Assembly: GCA_039881145.1 (NCBI GenBank)
Contig: JAYKKI010000006.1
Location: 9,432,501 to 9,496,500 of the forward strand
Source: Druceiella hillmani
Taxonomy: Eukaryota > Arthropoda > Insecta > Lepidoptera > Hepialidae
Length of the DNA: 64,000 nucleotides
Reading direction: 5' to 3'
In this document: piece by piece, positions 38,240 through 51,000 of the stretch
Layout: each line of letters begins with the position of its first letter
Numbering within the stretch: the stretch's first letter is position 1
Notes under the pieces: generated by a model
Told to the model about the DNA's origin: nothing
What the model saw: the letters and a program-made list of their open reading frames with translations, nothing else
Database searches by the model: none
Position numbers and translations under genes: made by a program

Positions 38240-41200
38240 ATTGCGAAACCTAAACCAGTTTTCATTATTTCGATGGTGCGAATGGGGGAATCGTAGCTAT
38301 ACCGCACCGAGTAAAGGCGAATATTACATTGGGAAAATGCTTGTTGAAACCATTTGTCGTATAAAAAAGCATAAAATTAATTATTTAAAAAAAATTAGTA
38401 TTCCTAAATAGTATATTAAAATATAATCTTAAATATCATACCTTCTTTAAGTGATTAAATTGTAAAAAGAAAATTATACAAAAATAAAACCAAATATGCA
38501 AATTTAAAATAAAACAAACAATGATTTTCAACCTCTGAGAAATTAGAGAACCCTTCTACATACTTACTAGATAATGATATGTGGTCTGACAATTTTCCGG
38601 CATGTAATAATAAAATAGTAGATATGGAAAATATAATTAATTCTTTACCACTTTTTACCCGGACACTAAATAATTTCCATCGTGTTTTATGTATCTATTG
38701 ATGCATTTGTATTTATCATACACTAACGATCTTGAAATATTGTTTGGGAATGTTGGATAATAATACGTTATTATATCAATATTAAGGTAGTCGGTGTCCC
38801 GGATACGTAGATATAACAAAGAAATTAAAGGAAATAAAGGCATTGCGTATAATGAAACTTTTGTTTAGCGGTGTGAATGTCAGCAAGCCTTTTGTCGTTC
38901 ACAAATTAGTTTGTGCATCTGTAACAGTAAAACTTTGAAGATTTAGTAAGACATTAGTTTCACATAATTTTATTTTGATAATTTATCAGTTTGAATGAGT
39001 AAAATACGTTTAAAATAAAAACAATTACAAAAATTATTACGTTCTCGGAGATTATTTTTCAAAATTTCCATAAATTAATTTTGGCAGCATTTTATTGTAT
39101 TTAAATATTGAGTGGAAAAACCAGAAATGCAATTTATGAATTGACACTGCAGCAAATCCTAAGTGGCGGAAAACTAACTGACACACTCAAGTATGATACG
39201 TTTGTGAAAGTAAGACCGCTCGATTTCTTAAGAATATCGTTATTATTATTATTTAGACACTATTTAAATTAATTTGAAAAATAAATTTGACTCTAAGTTC
39301 GTAACAAACAATTATTTTTCGCATTTTTACCATATTTTAACGTCTTTTTACTTTCAATTTTCATTGGTTTGTGTTGTCAAACCACATTTCAACTATTGGA
39401 TAAAGTTGAAATACAAATTGGATACATTTGTCATTCAGCACATTCACAACAACGTGATAGGTGTTTATAGGACATGACGAATGTAAGATAGTTAAGATAG
39501 CTTATATTCGTGTAATACTCGCTTTGCTACCCATGCTACTATATAAAGCTGAAAACTCTGTATATTTACGCTAATATCTGTATATTTATCGCTTAGAAAA
39601 TTTGGTTTATGAATTGAACAACAATGGAAATCATATCAGAATCTATCCAATAGAACTCACCTTAAAAGCGAATAGTCAGAAAGTTAGACTGAGGAAGAGA
39701 CATAGATATGTTTAAAGACGTAATTTAGGTTTCTTTTTAATTGTGGCTAATATAGTATATTATTTAACAATGTAGAATTTCAGGAATAAGAACCTAAAAA
39801 GGATTTGAAAAACGTTTCTACCAAACATGAAAAGTATTTGAAAAACAAGCCTACATATATTAAATGGAGACGCAAATCTTACCAAAATGAGGAAAAATTT
39901 GTTGTAGATAAGAATATGACAATTATAGGAAAGTAAATTAATATATTCTATAAAGAGAATGATCGCTATAAGGTTGTCTGGCTGTCTTGTAAACAAAATG
40001 TAAAAATATTGACAGCCGTAAAGTACTGCTGCTCGCACTCACAAGTTCCGACTCAGTCAAAAGATGCAAAAGTATCAAATCCCTTTTTAAACATAGTTTC
40101 GATCAAATGCGGAATTTTATTGCATTTTAACAAACAATTGGTTATTTCCAAAAGTCAAAAATATTTTTATTTCGATATATACTGGTGCAACGTTTCATAT
40201 TCGGTTTTCCAAATTGTGTGACCCAGAGATAAAAATAATATTCTGAGTGCTGATTTCTAAAAACACAAAAGCTTATCTCCTTCATCGCAATATTTTTGTA
40301 TGTATTCATAATTAAAGGCATCCAATACACTTTCTCTCAATAAGACATTTTACACAACTTTCTAAAGAATATGGTCCTAATACGATACTAAACGTGAATT
40401 TTTTTTTATAAAAACGTTTAAAATATGTTTTCTTTTGTGTAGCAAAGTTCTTGTCAGATGCATTAGAAATTTAATTGTAAATCCCTAATTGGATCAACGA
40501 AATAGATTGCTTTCTATATTTGAGTGTTTACTATGAATTTATTGCTGGACTTAATTTTGAAGTAAACAAGCGTATCATAGACAATTTTAACATAGAACGT
40601 GTCTCGTAAAAATATGGATTATACCATTGGTTTAAACTTGATTTATGATCAAATTAATATAGAGTGCGATGGTAAATTTAATAGCAGTGATAATAAAGAC
40701 ACTTCGGGAAGCCATCGCCGTGATCTGAGTTGACCAGGACAAGAGGACCTATGTAGTTACCGATGCCACAGAATGAACAGATACGTAGCTGAAGACCAAC
40801 AAGCTGTAATGGCACATTTTAGCGAAAGAAACTGAAATGTTTTGTTACTTATGCCACTTTAACCAGATTCCACCGTTTTTTTAGTCAATGTTTTCTACCA
40901 GTACGTAGAAATATTAGTAAAATTTAAATCAGTTTCGCCCCATGTCTCTACACTGTCTTGGTTTTTTTCAGGCCACTTGTTTATTACATGGGTTAAACAA
41001 GGCATTAAGCAAATCTCTTTTCTTTCAAGACATTAAAATTATTTTATTTATTGGCAATTCGTTTGTAGAGATCGAAGTATTTAAAGAAGTCAGTATTATT
41101 TAATATGTAAAAACGAAATCAAACAAAAAATTAATAAACACGCAGCGCTTGACATTAATATAAATCTTATGAACAATTAAGCGTCTAACACGCTACAACC

Positions 41201-42340
41201 AGCGAGCAAATGAATGCAAATTGCAATATGGTAAGAGAGAGCAGAGAGGAAAGGTGCGTGTTTTTTTCGTTTTCATTGCGTCTTCGATGTTTCTACATAT
41301 TTAAGTACGCTTAAAAATATAATATACTTATATATATTATACTTATATATATTATACTTTATATATAATATACTTAAAAATATAATATTTTAATATACGT
41401 TAATAATTACACGTAAAATGTTAATTTGAGTAGTATATTGATTAGAAGATAAGTTATACTGATATCGCTAATTTGGCAATTGGCAATTTCATATATATTA
41501 TAAAACATAATCGAAAAAATAAATATATTATAGTTTTTCAATTAGCCAGAATTGTCAATCCTGACTTGAAATTCGACACTAAGTTCAATTCTACAAAATA
41601 AATAAAATCATGATATATATTTAGCATGATTTCTGTCTATATTTGAAATAATATAAAAGGGGTGTCATAATTAAAAATCAAATGTTAATTTAAAAAAAAA
41701 TGAATAGTGTATTTTATGAAAAGATAAAATACTACAATATGTTTACTAGTAGATAAAAGACTTGATCAAAAAAAATTAAGAAAATGCAAAGGTTTACATT
41801 GTAAGACTTACCATTTCTTATAAATCAGACGTACATTTTGAGACCTTTATTCACGGCAGATATATTAAAATCTAACAAACTATTTGTGTCACGGAAAAAT
41901 TAAAATAATCAATTGGTATTTAATATTTACAAATAAATACGCAGAATGACTTGGCCTAACTAGGAAATGGTTAAGGATCTATTATTATTATTCAGTGTAA
42001 TTTCCTTTAATGTCAATGCACTCTGATATTTATGGATTTAATATTTCTATGCCTTTATCAAAAACCGAAGAATCTTTATCTTCAAAATAGCTAAAGACGA
42101 CCCCCTGTAACTCCTTCTCACCGGAAATTTTTCCCCCGTAACGTCAACACTTTACATTTAATCAACGATGAAAGTCGTCTGTACAGGACATCTTAAACAA
42201 TTACTAAACAATTTTTCATCATTCTAGTAAGTATTATTTATCAAAACCATTTCCCGTAAACATCTTCTTCTATTTTTAAAAATTTTAAAACACGCTCGTT
42301 ATCTTGATTCGTTTTTCTTTTATTTATTTATTTATTGACT
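38240..42340. other. Intergenic, no gene recognised
   Basis: AT-rich sequence. Frames at 39274-39477, 39760-40038 and 40009-40221 lack motifs. A TATA-rich imperfect repeat lies at 41315-41395. Confidence 0.45.
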
Positions 42341-42359
42341 TTAACACTCCTATACCAAT

Positions 42360-42930
42360 GTACATGGGTGGTCTTATTACTGCAAGAACAATTACTCTCT
42401 AATAACCGAACCAATATCGAAAATTCGAAACGAAGGAATATTACTTAAACAATTATGGCGTGTGTTTATACGATCCAATGGAACAGAAATATTCATTAAA
42501 ACTAAACTACGCTCACAATCAATTAACAACCGGCTAAGGGCGTGTAGAACCTGTCCTCGGTAGCGTCACCTTAGATTTATAAGTAAAACATATTATCAAA
42601 ATGCAGTTTTAAAATCGTGCCCATATAGGATAACTATAGATCTTTACCCCGATAAAATTCCATTCTTAAATGAAATTGGTTTTAATAATGACCGTAATTT
42701 AGAAGAGGCACAGTTGAAAGCATAGGAATATGAGTATTTATATTTAAATTTAAAATCTCATTGTCAAAGTAAAAAATTTAAAGATCTTTCGGCTTTATCT
42801 TTACATGAAATTAGTCTTATTTTTTCATTATTTCCTGCGCATGTACACAATTAGCATAAAATATGGAGCACGGCCATGAAAACATTAAATAATAACTACA
42901 CATTTTATAATATAAACTGGTTTTTCCAGA
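42360..42930 (+). pseudogene. Unrecognised decayed reading frame
   Basis: One plus-strand frame stays open for long runs separated by single stops, reading pieces such as KIRNEGILLKQLWRVFIRSN, SCPYRITIDLYPDKIPFLNE and FKDLSALSLHEISLIFSLFP. Composition looks protein-like rather than random AT sequence, but I recognise no family. It could be a mobile-element relic or a degraded host exon. Treat as hypothetical. Confidence 0.3.
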
Positions 42931-43250
42931 TACTTTCAATCATTTGTGTGGAGTTTTTTTATCTTTTTTGAGATGCAAATATACGTCACAAGCTGGTTGC
43001 TTATTGTTCCTAAACTGGTAGATCCTATTAATTTATAATAAATTTTGCTTTCATTTCGTCACATTTATTACTATTGTGAACACTATTCAAATATTCAAAA
43101 GTAGCAGTTTAACGTAATTCCAGCAAAAATATAATTTCAAAACTTAAAATTTCGTAAGCCCTCTATCGAAAACCCTTTTATTGATAGATTAAAGCTACTG
43201 TGGAAAGTACAATAGTAGTAAAAAAGAACATCATTCGTAACATACCCCAT

Positions 43251-43501
43251 TATTCACAATTAAATGAAACTATGTGATGTAGTATTATTTCTACTTTCTT
43301 TAATTTCTTTACCACGACCTAGGTTTCGATGTATTACAACATCTTCAAGTGGGATATTAGCTAAGATGCTAATATAATGCTAATATATTTGCTAATATCC
43401 CACCTGAAGATGTTGTAATACAACGAAACCTAGTTCGTGGTAAAGAAATTAAAGAAAGTGGAAATAATACTACATCACGTAGTTTCATTTAATTGTGAAT
43501 A
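43251..43501. mobile_element. Full-length foldback MITE (copy 3)
   Basis: Two arms of about 110 nt in inverted orientation: left from TTCACAATTAAATG at 43253, right ending CATTTAATTGTGAA at 43499, joined by a short AT-rich centre near 43370-43390. TA on both sides (43251-43252 and 43500-43501) fits a Tc1/mariner-type TA target-site duplication. No coding capacity, so non-autonomous. Partial copies occur near 3.64, 10.57, 56.2 and 59.9 kb. Confidence 0.88.
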
Positions 43502-43509
43502 AAGAATTT

Positions 43510-44540
43510 CTACAAAATTAACGCCAAATATATTCAATACCCCAATATATGCAAAAGGTCTGTTGCCCTAACCCTAAACAATACAAAAGGTCAATAAGAA
43601 AAAAATCACAGCCGCTTTACCTGTAGGAGAGGTACCATATAGGAGGTACCTTTATAGGAGTAACAAGTTTGTTTGACATGCGTGATATCAGTTGTTTGTC
43701 AATAAAAATCTACAGTAAAACGGTTGTGAAATACACACAGAAAGACGGGAATAGTGACACTCTCAGGTTTGCTAGTTTGGCCACGGAACCGTTAAATGGT
43801 TCAAAGTGTCATCTGATGTCGAATCTTTGTACAACAAAATAGTTCTGAGAAACCAATGAACAGGTAGTAGAAACAATCATCTAAGAAATTAAAGAAATCT
43901 GAAGGATATTTCCATTAACTAAATCATTTTTTTAATATTATAATCATACAATTTATAACAATGGAATCACACAATTTATACTTTTTTATAATATATTGTT
44001 AAAAATAAATGGGTATAAAAGAAAAAGTGAAATTTGGAAGGAATATTATTTAAACTCTTTACATTCGAATTGTTTTTAATTAATACTGTTTTTCTTTAAC
44101 GCTTACTAATCATTGAAATATTTTTTTGATAAATTAATTTTAAGAGTAAATTTTTCAGTACCAAATAATGGAGATATTATTGTCTATGTTGAAGTTCGTA
44201 TTTTTGTTTGTTAATTTTGAAATCATTTTCTTGTCTGTTAAGAAAATTATGTAAATAACTTCAATAAATTTGACTATTAAACCCTGTTTATGTATAATTT
44301 CTTTAATGTTGAAATGAACCATTATCTTGTTTTTTACATAAAAAATTCGCCTCTTTCCAGAATCAAGTTTTATATATTTCAAACTACTTTCATTATTATC
44401 TTTTATTTAATTTTTTTCTTATTAACTTTACTTCTTTTTTATTTTGAATATTAATATTTTTATTATTAACCTATGTTCATTTTAACGTTTTACCTTAAGA
44501 TTGACTCAGCTAAAGTGTTTTATATTATTAATTCATGTAG
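43510..44540. other. Intergenic, no gene recognised
   Basis: AT-rich sequence. The minus frame at 44155-44382 lacks motifs. From about 44440 the sequence begins to align with the 3' flank of GrA near 14560. Confidence 0.5.
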
Positions 44541-44654
44541 AGTATTTATTCATATTATTTGCATAAATGTTTGCTAAACTATTCAGAGTAGTTTTAATGC
44601 CTCCTTAAATTAACATTACGTAGATGTTATTTAAGATAATTTTTTGCAATAAAT

Positions 44655-44993
44655 TTAATTCAATGTTAAGTTGTGAAATTGTGCGAGTACTATGGTATAC
44701 GTAGCAATAATAGCGAAAAAACTGAAAATGAAATTATAGTCCAGAACAAAAGCGCCGCAAACTCTAAATTGTACAGGGTTTCCCAGCAGTTGGTTTATTT
44801 TATTCAGCAGCATTCTGTCTTGTTCATCTGAAATAATTTAAAAATGATTATGATCATTCAAGTGATCAAAAAAAAGCGAAATCATTAGAGTTGGCGAATC
44901 TTCTTGTTACCTTAAAAACTAGAGTGAAAAAAGTTATGTAAATTGACAACATAAGTATACACACACACATACGCACGTGCGCATGTGTTTGTT

Positions 44994-45031
<38 letters not shown>

Positions 45032-48000
45032 CATATGTGTGTGTGTGTGTGTGTATGTATATTTATTTACATGTTTTTGCATAACCTCGTGTTAACACGA
45101 TAAAAAAGGAAATACGAATGTATGTAGGAAAATAAAACAATTTTCGACGCGAATAAACATAGAAAAAAATAAAAGAAAAAATTTTGAACCCATTGAACAA
45201 TTGAATGTCACAAGACGTTAAAAGGCACATATACGAAAAAAAAGGAACAAAACGTAAAGCTAACAGAATGGCACGTCGCAACGTGCTATCAAAATGTTTT
45301 AACGCGCCATTAGATATTTTATATCAAAAGAAGTAATTGGCAAGAAAGAATTACGAGGCGGTATGAGAGGTTGAAATGTAAAAAAAAATATTCAAGGGGA
45401 TGTACTGAAAAAAAAAATTATTTTATGTACATCACAGACATCTAACATTTATTTCTAATATTAAAGTACTGAATTATTACTGATGTGCAAAATCCAAAAG
45501 TATCAACAAAATAATAGTATTTTAATGTAACTCAAATATATCAATTTTGGAAACCATCAAATGAGACAAATAGCACTACACCTAGTAAATAAATTCTACA
45601 TTGGGCGTATCTCTCCCCGTTATCACAAATATAACGTTGATATTTCATAGACTTTTATTTACAGTGAAAGCTGTGAACAAACTATTATATCATATGAAAA
45701 TATTTATATCGATTAAATAAACAAGAAGACAATATAAATTATTCTCGGCTCTTAATTCCTAATTCACAATCTTCGCCCTCATCTTTAAATAGTTGTTAGA
45801 GGAATATCGCTGAGAAAACGAACTGAAATTCTGCAGTGGCACAAATTTGTTAGTGAATATACTTTGTTGATATATTTTTGAGTCAGCAGTCATCACCAGT
45901 TGTGTGAATAATAACGGAGCATTTCTTCAAGATCAAGATCTAGTTTTGTTGAAGTTTATTAATTTTACTATAATCAAAGCTGGATGCTAGTTATTAAAAT
46001 TAGCAGAGACTGTTTGACAGATGAATGTTAAGGTATGGAAAACTGATTGTTTTAATATTCGAGATATTTAATACTGGAAATATTTATCATATTATACACA
46101 CATACTTAAAGAAAATAAAATATATTGTTTTGGATAGGAAAAGCAGTCACTTTCGTAAAAGTTAGTCTTGAAGGATATTACCATGAAATATATAACTAGG
46201 GTTGCTTGCTTGTAGGAAAATTCAAGATATTAAATATTTACCAAAATAACATGTCGCCGTGAGTTTATTTGTAATCCTCATCGCAGTAATTCTATCAGTT
46301 TGAATACCACTAGCAAAGAAGCATATGGCACAGAGGATCGTCACGTAGAAACACCACAATAAAATGAAATTTATGAATCTAAGGTTCATCTCATCCTGTA
46401 AAAATGTATGCCGTTGTTATACTTCACCTTAAAAGCTTGATTCAGTTAATTTCATAAGAATATTAGTGACCTTTTATTGAACCACATGGGATCAATCCTG
46501 GATGACAGCATGGCATTTATTTCGTGAAAACTTTGTATTTAATTCCGTATAAATATGTCACACTGTGTGTGTGCGTGCGTGCGTGCGTACGTGCGTGCGT
46601 GCGTGCGTACGTGCGTGCGTGCGTGCGTGCGTGCGGGCGTGCGAGCGTGCGTGCGTGCGTGTGTGCGTGTGTGTGCTATCAGCAACTATTTTAAATTAGG
46701 GAGTAATATAGGAGAGTAAACTAAATTAATATTATGTGACAGCTGTGATTTTTATGATTATTATTAATAATGATTTTGGCAATTACACAGATAAAAGTGT
46801 AAAATGTTAAGAAACCAAAAACTTGCTAATAAAAGATGAAGGTATTAAAGACAGGTAAACAGAATATTGTAAACATCTTCGAAATATTCCAGCATTAACG
46901 AATACTGCCAAACTGAAACAATTTTGCATAAATTCTCATTTGCAAGTTCTCGATTTTCGTATGGAATACCAGCCGAATTCTGAAATCATCTAAGTAATCC
47001 GGTAGTGCATGAATTGCACAACAAACTAACTCATGGTTACACGATAACCAACTCATGTTGAAACAGGTACCTGATACCACTTGACATGAAAAAAGGAGAT
47101 AAAAGAAAGTATAGGAATTACAGATCTATTAAAATGATATCAAAACTTTCAAAAGTCGAAGTGGGTCCAAAACAACATATTAAAATAAGTTATAATTCTT
47201 ATTGCTAACCAATGTGGCAGAGAAAGACATTCAAATTGAAATTCAAACTGTTTTAATAAGGTTCAACAAGAAAAAATTTAACAAAAAAACTTGCGCATAA
47301 TTTTCACAGATTTGAAAAAGACATTTCATTGTTTCTTTCGCGATCTGACTTGGGTATCTCTTATACAACAACAAGTACTCGAATGTTTTATCAGACTCAT
47401 TGAAAGTATGTACAAAACTGTACCCGGCCAAATTTTAAATCCTATAGATACAAGTGAAATGTCTGAAATTGAAGTTGGAGAGCGACAAGGTTCTACAATC
47501 AGTTGAATGCTATTTAGTACTTGTGTGGACCATCTGCCTAAACTCTAATATAATTTATTTCCTCGTAAATAATATTGTACTCGTAAATAACATTTTTAAT
47601 AAAAGAAATATAATAGTACCAGATTCCGTGAAAATCCGAAAAGATGGTTGACTGCAGTTAGAGTGTACACTAATGTTGCGGCAACAAAATAAAACAGCTG
47701 AAAAATAAATTAGGCAGTTAGACATAACTTTACCCTAACATTAAATGAGTCAAGAGGAAAACAATTTTGAAACAAATGTCAGGAGAACAATAATATTGAT
47801 ACAATCCGTCCTATTCGCTTTAAATTTTATGGTAGGTTGTCAATTTTTTAAAATGATTTAGGTTTTAAATATTAACATTTTTTAAATTTTAGTGCTTTAC
47901 ATATTACATATCGAAAGAAATTAAGTTATTAAATAATTACCTGGACACTAAATGCTGTATTTAACATATCACACACTTCCAGTAACTTGTAATAAGTGTT

Positions 48001-48705
48001 ATATATATCTAAAATTCTTATATTACCTTCAACAATATCATCAGTTATATCAAGTACGAAATTGTTCACCATATTGACAAAAAATACATTATGTCGCTTT
48101 GCGGCATTATTTCTTTCCAGTCGTTTCAATTCATCAATTAAAAGAGAAAACCGCAATCTCACTGCTCTGACTAATTGTACAAAGATGCACATTTCGGTAA
48201 AACTTGTAAAGAAAATTTGCAAATTATGTATTTGATCGATGATATCGAATTTTAAAGACAGATAAATGTGGTCAATAATTTGCACGACGATGTAAAACAC
48301 GAAAATGAATATCACCATTATAAAACTAATTCTTTTCATGTTTCTGTAAACTTCAATTTTATCGCTGAGTTTGAGCTTCACGTCAATTTCACTAATTGTT
48401 CTGTACATAGTGGTGAACAAATTCTGAGATAAAAAATTCATCCATATTAAATCAATGACTATAATTAGTAATACTATTAAACCCATTACTACAAAGACAC
48501 TATCCAAGGAACTACCACGAAGAAACAAATAATAGATTCGGGCAAATATACAAAACGGAACATATAAAACAATGCATGTCTTATAGTGATGTTCATGTTT
48601 TTTAAATCGTAGTAGACAATCACGTTTTACAAAGCAAAATGCTTGACAAAACGTGAGTGGATTAAGACTACTTTTTATAGAACGATCTGCCCCTATATTA
48701 GCCAT
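44655..48705 (-). CDS. Gustatory receptor GrB, intact, 4 exons, 389 aa
   Basis: 7tm_7 gustatory receptor, paralogue of GrA. Exons (complement): 47941-48705, 47620-47697, 46242-46395 and 44655-44827; lengths 765, 78, 154 and 173 nt, identical to GrA. Donors are CAG/gtaatt, CTG/gtacta and TTTG/gtaaat; acceptors are ttttcag, tttacag and tttcag. The micro-exon reads LFYFVAATLVYTLTAVNHLF. Exon 3 carries FILLWCFYVTILCAICFFA (TM6); exon 4 carries CGAFVLDYNF and the signature TYTIVLAQF at residues 375-383. Start MANIGADRS aligns with GrA, GrC, GrD and GrE. No stop or frameshift. Intron 3 (1414 nt) lacks the MULE of GrA; intron 2 contains a LINE relic and a (GCGT)n tract. Ligand unknown. Confidence 0.93.
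44956..45062. repeat. (CA)n/(TA)n/(TG)n microsatellite in GrB intron 3
   Basis: Compound tract 129 nt from exon 4, positional counterpart of 15092-15168 in GrA. Confidence 0.92.
46565..46675. repeat. (GCGT)n microsatellite in GrB intron 2
   Basis: About 110 nt of GCGT/GTGC units with a few GTAC and GAGC variants, a GC-rich alternating purine-pyrimidine tract inside an AT-rich intron. Confidence 0.97.
47074..47560 (+). pseudogene. Non-LTR retrotransposon RT relic in GrB intron 2
   Basis: IPLDMKKGDKRKYRNYRSIK (47074 on) matches the PxxKKGDxxxxxNYRxI block of LINE reverse transcriptases. It is followed by FTDLKKTFHCFFRDLTW, a YKTVPGQI segment and EVGERQGSTIS with a stop and then MLFSTCVDHL, corresponding to the FIDLxKAFDxVxR and GVRQGxxLSPxLF blocks. 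Several stops and frame changes make it dead. It is a different LINE family from the one at 5.3-6.5 kb and lies antisense to the receptor gene. Confidence 0.75.
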
Positions 48706-48790
48706 TGTTGCTGACTAAATACTGACAATCCCCTACTAAAGAAATGAAAGGCTAAACTACAATTATCGCCTTCAAAAACAGAAACACACT
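48706..48790 (-). promoter_or_regulatory. Putative core promoter / short 5' UTR of GrB
   Basis: TTGTCAGTATTTAG on the coding strand (TCAGT at complement 48721-48725) lies 16-20 nt before the ATG, with CTTTCATTTCTTTAGTAGGG further upstream. Both blocks are shared with GrE, and in diverged form with GrA. Confidence 0.5.
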
Positions 48791-51000
48791 TATCACCAAT
48801 ATTAATTTTTTTAACCCTGCTTTGTCTTTCTAACTTGGTACCTAATTTTGCTATTTGGCCATTACGGCTTGATCTAAAGAAATTATTAAAAGAAAATAAA
48901 AACGATCATTTCATAGTAGTCGTCTATTTACGAAAGCTTTAATGTGGTAAGCACTACTAGAGTTTCGTATTTACTCAATTTGGTACAGCAGGTAGGATCA
49001 CCGTGGGTGATCGACGTTGAACCAAGAGTTAAACAGCTTGCAGGGTACACAAAGGGCGTCATCAAATCACGTTTTCCATTTTGAATATTGAATTATATGA
49101 ATGTTATTTGATGGAAAGAAAAACCGATTATACTGGTAATTTAGTGTCTTATTTAAGTTTTTTTTTATCTGGATTCATCATATAAAAATTAAACGCTTGA
49201 ATGTAAACATCTCCCCTCGAATAAATTATATAATCAATTATTTCATCTAATATTTTCGACAAGAACTAAACGAAATTCTTGCTACATAATTTTTCAAATA
49301 TTTATTGCCAAACTTTAAGGGTATACGTATATCCCTTAATTTAATTTCTACATGTTTTATTTTTTTTATATTTTATTTTTCATGTAATAATTTAATACAT
49401 TACATCCACTTTGAAGGAGCTTTCAAGAGGAATTATGTAATTTTAAATTGCAAATATGAAAAATATGCAAAAATAAAGTACTCCCCCTTTTTTTCCGAAA
49501 TTACTAAGCAAGCAATCATAAAAAAGACGGGGCTGCTAATTTTTTTACTAGAACCTTTCAGGAAAACTATGGCGTTTATGCTATATCTTCTACTGTTGGA
49601 AAAGCGTACCGTGTTTTTATACTTGCCGTGGTTATCGTGGGCAATATATTTATGTAAAAATTAATACTTGTAAATAGTTTAATGAAATTACTATGTACCT
49701 TTAAATGTTTATAAGTCCCTAAATGTGTACAGAACTTTTGCGGGTTCTACACAAGACTTTGTCCCTATAAACTCTCTTGAATCTATTTTCATTGCAATCT
49801 TAGATCTTCATCGCTTAAGAAATCTTTACGATAAGTAATTATTTTAAGATCACTTTTAATATCGAAGTTACCATTAAAGTGACTTGAAAAAATTAACGTC
49901 TTTTAATTAATGGGTAACTTACAATAGATAAATTAAATACACAGCACTAATAAAAATCTCATCTTCGATATGGAAAAAAAAATTTTATGCACACGAAATA
50001 AACAAAATATTAATTCTAGCAACCAAATTACGCTTCATATTAACATCATATGATGCAAGTGAGAATTAAAATGTTGATAAAAGGTAATTTAAAAATGTTA
50101 CATCGCTTATTGTATAATAAACATTATTTCATAACGAGAATAGTCAATGAACCGGATTTGGTCTTTATAAATAATATTTAAACTGGAAATTTACCAAGTT
50201 TATTTTGGGTCGAGTAGACTCAAATATAACAATATCAGGGTTTAATTATAATACTCTTATGAAAGGCATTGGAATTGTTTTAGTATTGTGTAAAGTCTCA
50301 ATGCCATTATTGATTTTTTGATCCAAATGTATGACACATAACAAGAATATAAATAAACCGGTTGAGAAAAATCAGCACTCACACGTTGAGGGTTCCATAC
50401 ATATTTAGACACATTGTATAAACATTTAAATATACGTTTCTATAAATAGTAATAGTGTTTCTATGAAAATTTAATGATAATTGTTCATATAAAATTTAAA
50501 AAAACAATATTTCAATTTCGTCATTAATATATCAATAGCTAATTCACTTTTCACAGTCTTAAATATGTCTTAAACACCATGAAATATGGGATCGTCGCTC
50601 TTGACTTAAGTCAAACTTTGAGTAATCTCACATCAAGGTTTCTCTTCATACATTGACTTTTCAGTTCCATGTACAGAAGAAAACATTTTCAGCAATATCT
50701 CGGAATCAGCCCGCATATATTACTGGTAAAATATATTTTGTCTCTTTAACAGTTTACATCAATTAATGAATCCTCCACACGATTGAAGGAATTAAAAAAA
50801 TAGAGTATTTTACATCTTGGCATGAATATTTATGAGTGATAATCATTGAGTCGTACGCCGGTTAGTATCGTTGATCTCATTTTGATCATTTATCTTATAG
50901 GATTCGTGAAACAAACGGTTGGACAGAGAATCACACAGATAGGTGATTACTTATGTGTGTGGGTGAAGCATTGTGCGAGTTAATATTACGTGAAGTAGTT
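48791..51000. repeat. 5' flank of GrB, paralogous to GrA flank (duplication unit)
   Basis: Colinear with 21571-24600 (see shared blocks GGGTCGAGTAGACTC and GTGTAAAGTCTCAATGCC). The plus-strand open frame at 49305-49664 overlaps the alignment but is not preserved in the GrA flank, so I do not call it a gene. Confidence 0.75.

Noticed and set aside
49305..49664. 119-codon hydrophobic plus-strand frame
   Set aside because: It lies in the GrB 5' flank that aligns with the GrA flank, where the frame is not conserved; no Gr motif is present.
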